From NCBI GenBank assembly GCA_023429545.1, contig JAEYUU010000542.1, positions 1 through 5,702 of the forward strand: DNA of 5,702 bases, given 5' to 3'. The notes beneath the pieces are model-generated. The model was not told where the DNA came from, searched no databases, and was given only the letters and a program-made list of their open reading frames with translations. The position numbers were made by a program, and so were the translations under genes. Position 1 is the stretch's first letter; the number at the start of each line of letters is the position of its first letter. Below are positions 1 to 5,547 of the stretch, in pieces. The stretch is from Verrucomicrobiota bacterium (GTDB lineage: Bacteria; Verrucomicrobiota; Verrucomicrobiia; Verrucomicrobiales; Verrucomicrobiaceae).

Positions 1-263
1 CCGTCATTCTCGCCCAAGGAAAGGAAATTGCGCCCACGGATCTGCCTTCTCCAGGCGCGAGCAATGTGGTGATCGGCGCCGGAGATGAAAGCGCGGCTAC
101 GGATGTGCCCATGGTGGGCGCCGCCGTGTCGCTGGAGGAACTGGAAAGCGCCCACATCAAAGCTCTGCTGAAAACCCTGCCGAACCTTGCGGATGTGGCT
201 CGCGTGCTGGGAATCGATCAGGCAACGCTGTACCGCAAGCGGAAGAAGCTCGGACTGGATTGA
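1..263 (+). CDS. C-terminal end of a sigma-54-dependent NtrC-class transcriptional regulator (5' partial)
   Basis: The reading frame is open from position 3 and enters from outside the window, so only the last 86 residues are visible. It begins with V-I-L-A-Q-G-K-E-I-A-P-T-D-L-P, the usual junction after the AAA+ domain of NtrC-class enhancer-binding proteins. A variable linker follows (about residues 16-42). The last 40 residues form a Fis-type helix-turn-helix: the helix around LEELESAHIKALLKTL, then NLADVARVLGID, then recognition helix QATLYRKRKKLGL. The ATLYRKRKK pattern is typical of the AlgB/NtrC-like group. The protein would bind upstream dyads as an oligomer and activate sigma-54 RNA polymerase. 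The receiver and ATPase domains lie outside the window, so phosphorylation control is presumed, not seen. A GTG at 66 could be taken as a start, but the upstream residues clearly belong to the family. The gene ends in TGA at 261-263. Confidence 0.9.
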   Translation, partial: VILAQGKEIAPTDLPSPGASNVVIGAGDESAATDVPMVGAAVSLEELESAHIKALLKTLPNLADVARVLGIDQATLYRKRKKLGLD

Positions 264-285
264 TGATGTGCTTGTCTGGCGGGCG

Positions 286-311
286 TTGCGGTCATGATGA
301 AATGGCCGCGA
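286..311 (+). terminator. Hairpin downstream of the regulator gene, possible transcript end
   Basis: TTGCGGTCA (286-294) can pair with TGGCCGCGA (303-311). This gives a 9-bp stem with two G-U wobbles and an 8-base loop. It starts 23 bases after the regulator stop codon. No T-run follows, so it is not a textbook intrinsic terminator. It could instead protect the 3' end or be incidental. Confidence 0.3.
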
Positions 312-333
312 AAGAACGCAGAGAGCACAAAGA
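307..333 (+). repeat. Purine-rich degenerate tandem repeat of 9-10 bases
   Basis: Three successive similar units are visible: CGCGAAAGAA (307-316), CGCAGAGAG (317-325) and CACAAAGA (326-333). From memory, this C-G-C-A-A-A-G-A type of run is a recurring intergenic motif in many unrelated bacterial genomes. I cannot check its copy number here. It overlaps the right arm of the hairpin at 286-311. Confidence 0.4.
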
Positions 334-477
334 CCTGCCAGGAAGTCGGGCATCCAGATGAGAAAACCATGTGGCGGGCTTGCCAACTCGCCAAAATCAA
401 ATCGCCATCAGCGCGGATGGAGATGTTCATGGATTTTTTGTGATTGAATAGTGGCAACCAAAAGCATGATGGACGTC

Positions 478-493
478 GTCGCTTTCATGCGAC
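478..493. promoter_or_regulatory. Dyad GTCGC-N6-GCGAC, candidate activator site
   Basis: GTCGC (478-482) and GCGAC (489-493) form a perfect 5-base inverted repeat with a 6-base spacer. It is centred about 170 bases upstream of the predicted sigma-54 transcription start. Fis-type activators of the NtrC class bind dyads of this size. A 5-base arm could also arise by chance. Confidence 0.3.
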
Positions 494-503
494 TTCCGGA
501 GCA

Positions 504-524
504 TGCTGTGCAAGCTGCATAGCA
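504..524. promoter_or_regulatory. 21-base dyad, candidate upstream activator sequence
   Basis: The left arm TGCTGTGCA (504-512) and right arm TGCATAGCA (516-524) are inverted repeats matching at 8 of 9 positions around a 3-base centre. The site is centred about 143 bases upstream of the predicted sigma-54 start, a normal distance for an enhancer-binding protein. The half-site recurs exactly as TGCTATGCA at 638-646, overlapping the -12 element. The likely binder is the regulator ending at 263, but that is inference. As RNA the dyad could also fold into an 8-bp stem. Confidence 0.4.
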
Positions 525-630
525 GGTTCATCCAGGGAAGTGCAGAATGCATGAAAACTCAGGTATCAATCTCCTCTTGTCTTTTCAGTAATGGCCTCAA
601 TGTGAGCAATTTATAGGAACTTGCGGTCGA

Positions 631-646
631 TGGCATATGCTATGCA
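631..646 (+). promoter_or_regulatory. Candidate -24/-12 sigma-54 promoter
   Basis: TGGCA (631-635) and ATGCA (642-646) match the sigma-54 consensus TGGCACG-N4-TTGCW. All five bases of the -24 core match, as do four of five of the -12 core. The invariant GG (632-633) and GC (644-645) are at exactly the required spacing. Counting from the -12 GC, transcription would start near 657. That lies at or next to the ATG of the small open frame at 658, so that frame would be leaderless, or would start further down, or would be untranslated leader. A sigma-54 activator gene lies immediately upstream. Confidence 0.5.
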
Positions 647-657
647 CTTAGAAGGGT

Positions 658-852
658 ATGGCAACCCTACTTTTCTTCCCCGCTCAGGACGCCGCTGAGA
701 TGCCGCGCAATCGTGGTCGTCACAGCAGCCATCTCGCTGCAGCTTTTGCGGCGTTCAGTTCCATCCACACCCCCGAGAACGTGGACCTCAGCCTTCTGGA
801 GCATCTGGTCTCCATGGAGGAAGATGAAGGGGACGAGCCTCGCGTGGCGTGA
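658..852 (+). CDS. Small acidic hypothetical protein, 64 residues
   Basis: I do not recognise this protein. The middle (residues 22-38) is mildly hydrophobic and helix-like (HSSHLAAAFAAFSSIH). The C-terminal third is strongly acidic, with EEDEGDE near the end. About two thirds of third codon positions are G or C, which is compatible with a real gene here but not decisive. GAAGGG at 651-656 lies only one base before the ATG, too close for normal ribosome binding. ATG 700 in the same frame (residue 15) is an alternative start. A stop at 649-651 excludes an earlier one. It lies between the sigma-54-type promoter and the YqjD-like gene, with a 57-base gap to the latter, so it could be the first gene of the operon. 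It could also be part of a long untranslated leader. Confidence 0.4.
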   Translation: MATLLFFPAQDAAEMPRNRGRHSSHLAAAFAAFSSIHTPENVDLSLLEHLVSMEEDEGDEPRVA

Positions 853-909
853 GCGCCATCCATTTCAAATCCAACGAACCCCAACGAGAACACCCATACA
901 ACTCTTATC

Positions 910-1230
910 ATGAACTCCACTGAACCTTCCGTAGAATCCTTGAAGCGTGATGTGCGCAGCTTTGCAGATGACACCGTCAAGATGGCCCAGAGCCGCCTCG
1001 TGGAACCCACGATGGACGCTGCCCACCGCATGAGTGAGCAGGCCCGCAAGGCCTTGCACCAATCCCGTGAACGCATGAACGAGCAGCTCGCCGTTGCGGA
1101 AAAGTTCGCTGCACGCGGCTATGATCAGACCACCACCTGGATTTCTACGAATCCTCTCGCAGCGGTGGGCGTGGCCATGGCGGCCGGCCTGCTGCTTTCC
1201 TCCATCTTCCGCCTGAGCTCGCGCCGCTAG
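910..1230 (+). CDS. YqjD/ElaB-like DUF883 family membrane-anchored protein, 106 residues
   Basis: The length and layout match the DUF883 family (E. coli YqjD, ElaB). Residues 5-70 form a long charged amphipathic helix rich in Q, E, R and K. A short linker follows, then the sequence NPLAAVGVAMAAGLLLSSIF (81-100), one membrane helix with small-residue spacing, and an arginine-rich end (RLSSRR). The NP-x-AAVG-x-A-x-AAG start of the membrane helix is the family signature. Known relatives are inner-membrane proteins of stationary phase and stress. YqjD has been reported to bind ribosomes through its N-terminal region. No good Shine-Dalgarno sequence precedes ATG 910; AACGAGA lies about 20 bases upstream. 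A YqjE-like gene directly downstream mirrors the yqjD-yqjE order in E. coli and supports the call. Confidence 0.8.
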   Translation: MNSTEPSVESLKRDVRSFADDTVKMAQSRLVEPTMDAAHRMSEQARKALHQSRERMNEQLAVAEKFAARGYDQTTTWISTNPLAAVGVAMAAGLLLSSIFRLSSRR

Positions 1231-1260
1231 CAACGCGAGGCAGACCGGTTCCCAATCCGC

Positions 1261-1728
1261 ATGGTCTCCCTGAAACCCCTCTCCCCTACAGACATGCATG
1301 ACACCTCCTCCCCGTGGTCATCCCGGCTCGATCGAGGGAACGGCCTTTCGGACTCGATCCGGATGCTGCTCTCGTCGCTGGTGGTGTACGCGGAGACGCG
1401 GTGGAAGCTGTTCAAGGTGGAGTCAGGGCAGGCCATGCGACTGGGAATCCGCGTGGTGGCACTCGCGCTCTTCGCCTTGGCATGCGCATTCATCATGTAC
1501 GTCTGCGGCATGGTCGGAGTGACGCTTTGGATCGCAGAGAAGTGGTGGGATGGCGCGGTGATGCCCGCCGCCTTCATCATGGCGGGAGCGCATCTGCTGC
1601 TGCTGCTGGGGTCCGCGGCAATGATCCTGTGGTCATTGCGCCGGAGCCAGTTGTTCCACGACACACGGACGGAATTCAAGGAGGACAAACGATGGCTGCA
1701 CTTGCACGCAACAACACCCAACAGCTGA
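1261..1728 (+). CDS. YqjE-like membrane protein (phage holin superfamily III / Phage_holin_3_6 type)
   Basis: This is a small integral membrane protein of 155 residues from ATG 1261, or 144 from ATG 1294. Neither start has a clear ribosome binding site. Counted from 1294, a cytoplasmic amphipathic segment (about 18-50, SDSIRMLLSSLVVYAETRWKL) precedes two membrane helices at about 52-80 and 88-114. The tail FHDTRTEFKEDKRWL matches the family pattern F-x-x-T-x-x-E-x-x-x-D-x-x-W-L that follows the second helix. Despite the holin name, chromosomal members such as YqjE are not shown to lyse cells. They are envelope proteins of unclear function, usually encoded next to a DUF883 protein as here. The last 37 bases also encode the start of the next protein in another frame, and the E-D-K stretch of the tail carries its ribosome binding site. 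Confidence 0.75.
   Translation: MVSLKPLSPTDMHDTSSPWSSRLDRGNGLSDSIRMLLSSLVVYAETRWKLFKVESGQAMRLGIRVVALALFALACAFIMYVCGMVGVTLWIAEKWWDGAVMPAAFIMAGAHLLLLLGSAAMILWSLRRSQLFHDTRTEFKEDKRWLHLHATTPNS
1678..1684 (+). promoter_or_regulatory. Strong ribosome binding site AAGGAGG deciding the start at 1692
   Basis: AAGGAGG lies 7 bases upstream of ATG 1692. It is the only near-perfect Shine-Dalgarno sequence in the operon. It lies inside the coding sequence of the upstream YqjE-like gene, and it fixes the start of the 139-residue gene against the much longer open frame that runs back to 1314. Confidence 0.8.
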
Positions 1729-2111
1729 GAACCCAGCTCGAATCAAGCCGCTGGCAGATGCACAATGGCATCCAGCGCCTGGAAGAACAACTCAACGTCT
1801 CGCGCCGCGTGCGCATTGAATTCAGGGAGCACCCCCTGAAGTGGGTGGCCATCAGTGCGGGTGTAGGGATTCTGGCTGCCAAAGTGCTGCCGCTCCTGCT
1901 TGGCGGCAGGAAACGAGGTGTGATGGGAAACGTGCTTAGTCCGCTGGTACGCGCAGGCGTCGCTGCTGCGATGCCCCTGCTAGCTCAAAAGGCCTCGGCA
2001 TGGATGAGCGAGCGTGGGCTGGCCATTTCCATCCCTGGCTTTACGCCGGTGCCGGCACCCCCCACGCCATCTTCGACCGTGCCTGTCTCTCACGAGACCT
2101 ATACAGGATGA
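1692..2111 (+). CDS. Hypothetical membrane protein, 139 residues, YqjK/DUF883-like layout
   Basis: No family is recognised with confidence. Residues 8-45 form a charged helix (QLRTQLESSRWQMHNGIQRL and on, ending in RRVRIEFREHP). A membrane helix follows at about 49-70 (KWVAISAGVGILAAKVLPLL). Its HPLKWVAISAGVGILAAK start resembles the NP-x-x-x-VG-x-A-x-GVG signature of DUF883. A basic GGRKRG turn leads to a second hydrophobic segment at 79-98, and the C-terminus (112-131) is rich in proline and serine. In E. coli the third gene after yqjD-yqjE is yqjK, also a small protein, so this occupies the matching position without clear sequence proof. It overlaps the YqjE-like gene by 37 bases and its stop overlaps the next start (ATGA), so translation is probably coupled on both sides. 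Confidence 0.7.
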   Translation: MAALARNNTQQLRTQLESSRWQMHNGIQRLEEQLNVSRRVRIEFREHPLKWVAISAGVGILAAKVLPLLLGGRKRGVMGNVLSPLVRAGVAAAMPLLAQKASAWMSERGLAISIPGFTPVPAPPTPSSTVPVSHETYTG

Positions 2112-3970
2112 TTTTCCTTCCCGCCCATGACCGCACGCTGGTGATGGCCGCCAGACTTTTGATGGCGGCCCTGGTATGCGCACTGTTGTACTGGGGAAGA
2201 GTCGTGCTGATTCCGTTGGCGCTGGCCACACTGATTGCGTTCATACTGCATCCAATGGTGGTGCGGCTGCAGCGCATTCGCGTGCCCCGTCTGGTATCGG
2301 TAGGGATGACGATGCTGATGGCGACGAGTCTGATAGTAGCCGCTTTCTGGTTCATCACCGTGCAGGTGGCGGGTTTTACCAGGGACCTTCCGACGTATCA
2401 GCGGAACATCAGCGAGAAGATCGGCCAGCTTCAAGGTTCCATGCGGGGAGGAGTTCTGGAGAGACTGGAACGCCTTTTCGTGTCCCTCGAGCAGGAGGCA
2501 AAGGCACGGGATGAAGCCAGGGAACCGGGCGCTACATCGAATGAACCTCTGCCCGTGGTCATCGAGTCGCCCAAGAAATGGAGTGATGGCAGCATCACCG
2601 CTGCCGCGCTGCCGTTGCTGGAGCCGATCGTCACTGGAGGCCTCATCTTTGTGCTGGTGGCGCTGATGCTGCTGCGTTGGGAGGATCTGCGCTCCCGCCT
2701 GGTGAGTGTGATCAACCAGAACATCACACGCACGACACGCGCTATTGACGACGCCGGGAAACGGATCGCCCGTTATCTTGGCATGCAAATGCTCATCAAT
2801 GGAAGCTTCGGTCTCGTGATTGGACTCGGGCTATGGGGGCTGGCAGTGCCTTATTCGGGGTTGTGGGGATTGTGCGCGGCGCTGTTTCGTTATGTGCCCT
2901 ATGTCGGACCGGTGGCCGCTGCCGCCCTGCCGCTGATGGTCAGCCTCTTCACCTCAACCGGATGGACGCAGGTAGGTGGTGTCGCCATGCTGTTTCTCAC
3001 CCTGGAACTGGTGAGCAACAATGTGCTGGAGCCGTGGCTGTATGGATGGCGCGTGGGTCTGTCCGAACTGGGCGTGATCCTGGCTGCTGTGGCCTGGACG
3101 TTCCTCTGGGGCACGGCGGGTCTGGTGTTGGCGGTGCCGCTCACAGTGTGCCTTGTGGTGCTGGGTGAGCATGTGCCGGCTCTTTCGATTTTTCCAAGGC
3201 TGCTCGGGGACAAGCCCGCCCTGCCGCTCCACCTGCGCTTCTACCAGCGCCTGCTGGCCAAGGACAAAATGGAGGCACGGGATCTCGCCAGGGAATATGC
3301 ACGCGCCAATGATTTCGCAAAAGCGGGGGATGATGTTATCGCTCCGGCCCTGGCTCATGCACGAGTGGAGGAACTGCGTGGAGCCCTGAGTGAGGAAGAG
3401 GTGCAGGAGTTCGCCGCCGCGCTTCCCTACATTCTCGATCGTGTGGATGAGCGGGATGAGGTGGATGACGAGGCCGCGGCAAGCCTGACGCAAATGTCGG
3501 CCGGGGCGGTGGTGGTGTGGCCGTTGTGTCGTCTGAGCGAGGCGCTCGTACCGTTGCTCCATCGCCATTGCCAGGACCTGCCCTGCCGCTGGAAGATGGT
3601 GCCGGAGACCCTGCTCACCTCGGAGGCGATCGAGAAGCTGGCGGAGGAGGAGCCGACTGCGGTTTGCGTGCTGTTGCTGATCCAGGACGATCTGCCACAG
3701 GCTCGCAATGTCTGCAAAAAGCTGCGCCGCACGTGGCCCGATGTTCATATCACCGTGGCCTGTTGGAGCGACCCCAAAGGCGACGGTGGTGTGGAGGAGG
3801 CGATGACGAAGGCCGGCGCCTCGCGGATTTGCTGGACGCCCTCCGAGACGCGCAATGACCTGGCTCCCCAGATCCTGGATCAAGCGCAGCAGGTGGATGA
3901 AAAACAGCTTCCTGGTGGCGGCGAGATGAAGTTGGAAGCGCCCGAAATCGTGGAGCCTGTGAATGCGTAA
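2108..3970 (+). CDS. AI-2E family transporter (YdiK/PerM/TqsA type) with C-terminal soluble domain, 620 residues
   Basis: Residues 1-365 are a typical AI-2E (PF01594) membrane domain. Helices lie at about 13-50 (a pair) and 63-90. A charged amphipathic loop follows (91-165), then helices at about 168-190, 224-246, 252-284, 287-305 and 320-352. Family signatures are FRYVPYVGPVAAA (260-272) and LEPWLYGWRVGLSELGVIL (307-325) followed by WGTAGLVLAVPLTV. The extra 250 residues hold a helical part (375-465, very acidic at 445-456) and an alpha/beta part (465-580) with VCVLLLI (519-525) and ARNVCKKLRRTWPDVHITVACW (532-553). That part resembles the Rossmann or B12-binding-like tail of long proteobacterial AI-2E proteins. 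TqsA exports autoinducer 2; other members are linked to ion antiport, so the substrate is unknown. The ATGA overlap favours the start at 2108 over ATG 2000, whose extra 36 residues look like out-of-frame translation. Confidence 0.85.
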   Translation: MIFLPAHDRTLVMAARLLMAALVCALLYWGRVVLIPLALATLIAFILHPMVVRLQRIRVPRLVSVGMTMLMATSLIVAAFWFITVQVAGFTRDLPTYQRNISEKIGQLQGSMRGGVLERLERLFVSLEQEAKARDEAREPGATSNEPLPVVIESPKKWSDGSITAAALPLLEPIVTGGLIFVLVALMLLRWEDLRSRLVSVINQNITRTTRAIDDAGKRIARYLGMQMLINGSFGLVIGLGLWGLAVPYSGLWGLCAALFRYVPYVGPVAAAALPLMVSLFTSTGWTQVGGVAMLFLTLELVSNNVLEPWLYGWRVGLSELGVILAAVAWTFLWGTAGLVLAVPLTVCLVVLGEHVPALSIFPRLLGDKPALPLHLRFYQRLLAKDKMEARDLAREYARANDFAKAGDDVIAPALAHARVEELRGALSEEEVQEFAAALPYILDRVDERDEVDDEAAASLTQMSAGAVVVWPLCRLSEALVPLLHRHCQDLPCRWKMVPETLLTSEAIEKLAEEEPTAVCVLLLIQDDLPQARNVCKKLRRTWPDVHITVACWSDPKGDGGVEEAMTKAGASRICWTPSETRNDLAPQILDQAQQVDEKQLPGGGEMKLEAPEIVEPVNA

Positions 3971-3990
3971 GGCAGTGCCGGGATTTCCCA

Positions 3991-5517
3991 TTACCTCCGC
4001 GCAGGCTCGAGGCGGTCATCACCCAGGTCGAGACGGTACATGAGCTGATTGTAGTCATAGCGCGCGGGTGCCACGGGATTCCCGCTGAACTCCAGGGTGT
4101 AGGTGCCTTCGAAATAAATGACCTTGCCGCCCTCCTTGTCCATGAACTTGTGGTGTATTGGATTGTAATAGGAATACCGGGGATGCGTGGCCACCTTCAC
4201 GGCCTTCCCCCAGGGGCCGCCTGGCGCGTCGCTCTCCGCATACCACATTTCCCCCAGGGGTGAAGGCGCACTGGCTCCCGTGAAGGCATGCTGCACACCC
4301 ACGAGGATCCAGCGCTTGCACCACTCATTCCACTGCACACTGGCATTGTGCAGGATGACGGGTGTGCCGGTCGCGGCATCACGAATGTCGAAACGCGCCT
4401 GCTCGGGTTTCATTTTCTCCTGCTTCAGCAGGGTCTGCTCTGCCTCCTGCGTGGTGGGCGCATGCTCCTTCTGCCAGAGCCATTCGCCCTTCGCCTGGTT
4501 GAACCAAAGCGCCTCGTACTTGGAGGGATCAAGGAGTTCGCTCAGCCTGTCACGCACGCGCGTGTGGGGCAGGGGACTGGAGAAGTAGAAGTAGCCGTCC
4601 TCGGCGAGCACCGCGTGGCCGCGCATGTAGCGCCATTCGTTGGTGAGTTCTAGCTTTACCGCGCTCTTGAAGATCTCCTCCTCGTCATCGAAGCGTGCGA
4701 TGCCGTGCTCCACGTGCGGCTTGAGTCCTTCATGCCGTCCGTAATGGGCGAGCAGTACGTCTTTTCCATTTTCATCCTTCACCGTGAGCAGGCCAAAGAG
4801 CCACACGGCCCCCGGTCCTTCCATGGGCATCATTCTGCGTAGCCGCTTGGGATCCTTCCTGTCCATGAAATATTGAAACGCGATGCCCTTCTCGGGATCA
4901 ATGTCACGCGGGGTGACGGCGCAGGTGGTGTGATAGTTGCCCAGCGGATAGTTGGGCATGTTGGTGTCGCCCCACAGCCAGAAGATGTGATCCTTGTACG
5001 GCACCGCCTGCACCGAGTCCTGCCCCATGACGCCGGAGGGATTCAAGTTGGGAAGCGGCAGGGGAAGTCCCAGAAGCTCGCTCGCATTGTACTGTCCCTG
5101 ACCCGTGAGGCGACCGAGACGCTCGGCGATGTTGTTGCGCTTGAGCTTCAGCGTGGTGGTCTCGCCTGACTTCGGCGTGAAACGCACGCCGGTGAAGCCG
5201 AAGCCATCCTTCTTCCACTCGTAACCGGGTCCGTTCACATAGAACCACACCTCTCTGTCCATGAGTCCTGGCTCGTAAAAGGCGACCCAGCCCGCGTTGT
5301 CCGTCACATAGCGCAGGTCGTTCACCGTGCGCAGCTCGATGAGCGGAACGCCGCGACCCGTGGCTTCATCGACGACGTGGATGCCAAAGTGTTTTGTCGG
5401 AGGGGCCTGGGCAGGAAGATGACGTGCAGATGCGAACGCGACGATCAGGCAGGCGACGATCGAGTGCACGGCGAAAGGAGCGCGTCCTGAGGAAAGAAGC
5501 ATGGGTGGCGGATTCAT
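3991..5517 (-). CDS. Exported hypothetical protein: transthyretin-like domain plus probable five-bladed beta-propeller
   Basis: From ATG 5517 the protein has 508 residues. Residues 1-38 form a signal peptide: basic start, hydrophobic core 18-30 (HSIVACLIVAFAS) and A-Q-A at 36-38 before the likely cleavage site, so it acts outside the cytoplasm. Residues 44-126 look like a carboxypeptidase-regulatory or transthyretin-like beta-sandwich (GIHVVDEATGRGVPLIEL, then VTDNAGWVAFYEP). The remainder is rich in aromatic beta-strands, with GQDS (165-168), FWLWGDTN (179-186), MRGHAVLAEDGYFYFSSP (298-315) and WYAESDAPGGPWG (425-437). These recall the GDT-containing propellers of DUF4185 and glycoside-hydrolase-like proteins. 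A sugar-related role is a guess; no catalytic set can be assigned. ATG 5502 is an alternative start; a TTG at 5655 gives a longer frame whose extra 46 residues are not signal-like. No clear ribosome binding site is seen. The gene converges on the transporter with a 20-base gap. Confidence 0.75.
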   Translation of the reverse strand: MNPPPMLLSSGRAPFAVHSIVACLIVAFASARHLPAQAPPTKHFGIHVVDEATGRGVPLIELRTVNDLRYVTDNAGWVAFYEPGLMDREVWFYVNGPGYEWKKDGFGFTGVRFTPKSGETTTLKLKRNNIAERLGRLTGQGQYNASELLGLPLPLPNLNPSGVMGQDSVQAVPYKDHIFWLWGDTNMPNYPLGNYHTTCAVTPRDIDPEKGIAFQYFMDRKDPKRLRRMMPMEGPGAVWLFGLLTVKDENGKDVLLAHYGRHEGLKPHVEHGIARFDDEEEIFKSAVKLELTNEWRYMRGHAVLAEDGYFYFSSPLPHTRVRDRLSELLDPSKYEALWFNQAKGEWLWQKEHAPTTQEAEQTLLKQEKMKPEQARFDIRDAATGTPVILHNASVQWNEWCKRWILVGVQHAFTGASAPSPLGEMWYAESDAPGGPWGKAVKVATHPRYSYYNPIHHKFMDKEGGKVIYFEGTYTLEFSGNPVAPARYDYNQLMYRLDLGDDRLEPARR

Positions 5518-5519
5518 GG

Positions 5520-5547
5520 AACGCCAACCACGTGGGAGAATGGCGTT
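5520..5547 (-). promoter_or_regulatory. Inverted repeat directly upstream of the exported protein's start
   Basis: AACGCCA (5520-5526) and TGGCGTT (5541-5547) are a perfect 7-base inverted repeat. They enclose the 8-base palindrome CCACGTGG (5528-5535). On the minus strand the repeat ends two bases before ATG 5517, exactly where a ribosome binding site would lie. As RNA it could fold over the start region; as DNA it could be an operator. No Shine-Dalgarno sequence is visible in or near it. Confidence 0.4.

Larger units (their letters stand above)
264..657. other. Non-coding stretch of about 390 bases with regulatory-looking sites
   Basis: I see no convincing gene here. An open frame on the minus strand (457 down to 218) runs antisense into the end of the regulator gene and has no protein-like features. 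In order the stretch holds a hairpin (286-311), a purine-rich degenerate repeat (307-333), a small 5-bp hairpin (405-420), a T6 run at 434-439, two dyads (478-493 and 504-524) and a -24/-12 promoter (631-646). Its base composition is visibly more AT-rich than the flanking genes, which fits a control region. Confidence 0.7.

Noticed and set aside
405..439. Possible intrinsic terminator, CCATC-N6-GATGG followed by a T6 run
   Set aside because: The stem is only 5 bp and the T-run begins 14 bases after it, too far for intrinsic termination.
218..457. 79-codon open frame on the minus strand in the regulator-operon gap
   Set aside because: It is antisense to the helix-turn-helix coding end, has no recognisable protein features, and runs across the hairpin and the purine repeat.
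452..466. Second possible sigma-54 promoter, TGGCAACCAAAAGCA
   Set aside because: The GG and GC are one base too close together, and sigma-54 spacing is strict.
592..607. Third possible sigma-54 promoter, TGGCCTCAATGTGAGC
   Set aside because: The GG and GC are one base too far apart.
1314..1691. Upstream extension of the 139-residue protein to a 265-codon frame
   Set aside because: The extension is the YqjE-like gene read in the wrong frame, rich in R, G and A. The AAGGAGG site places the true start at 1692.
1261..1728. Prophage holin and lysis cassette
   Set aside because: The holin name comes only from the family label. No endolysin or other phage gene is nearby, and the YqjD-like neighbour points to the chromosomal YqjE type.
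2000..2107. 36-residue N-terminal extension of the AI-2E transporter
   Set aside because: It overlaps the preceding gene by over 100 bases and does not resemble the family. The ATGA overlap at 2108 is the natural start.
2954..3991. 345-codon open frame on the minus strand
   Set aside because: It is fully antisense to the AI-2E transporter, whose family motifs are unmistakable. Its translation is rich in H, R and Q, typical of a shadow frame in GC-rich DNA.
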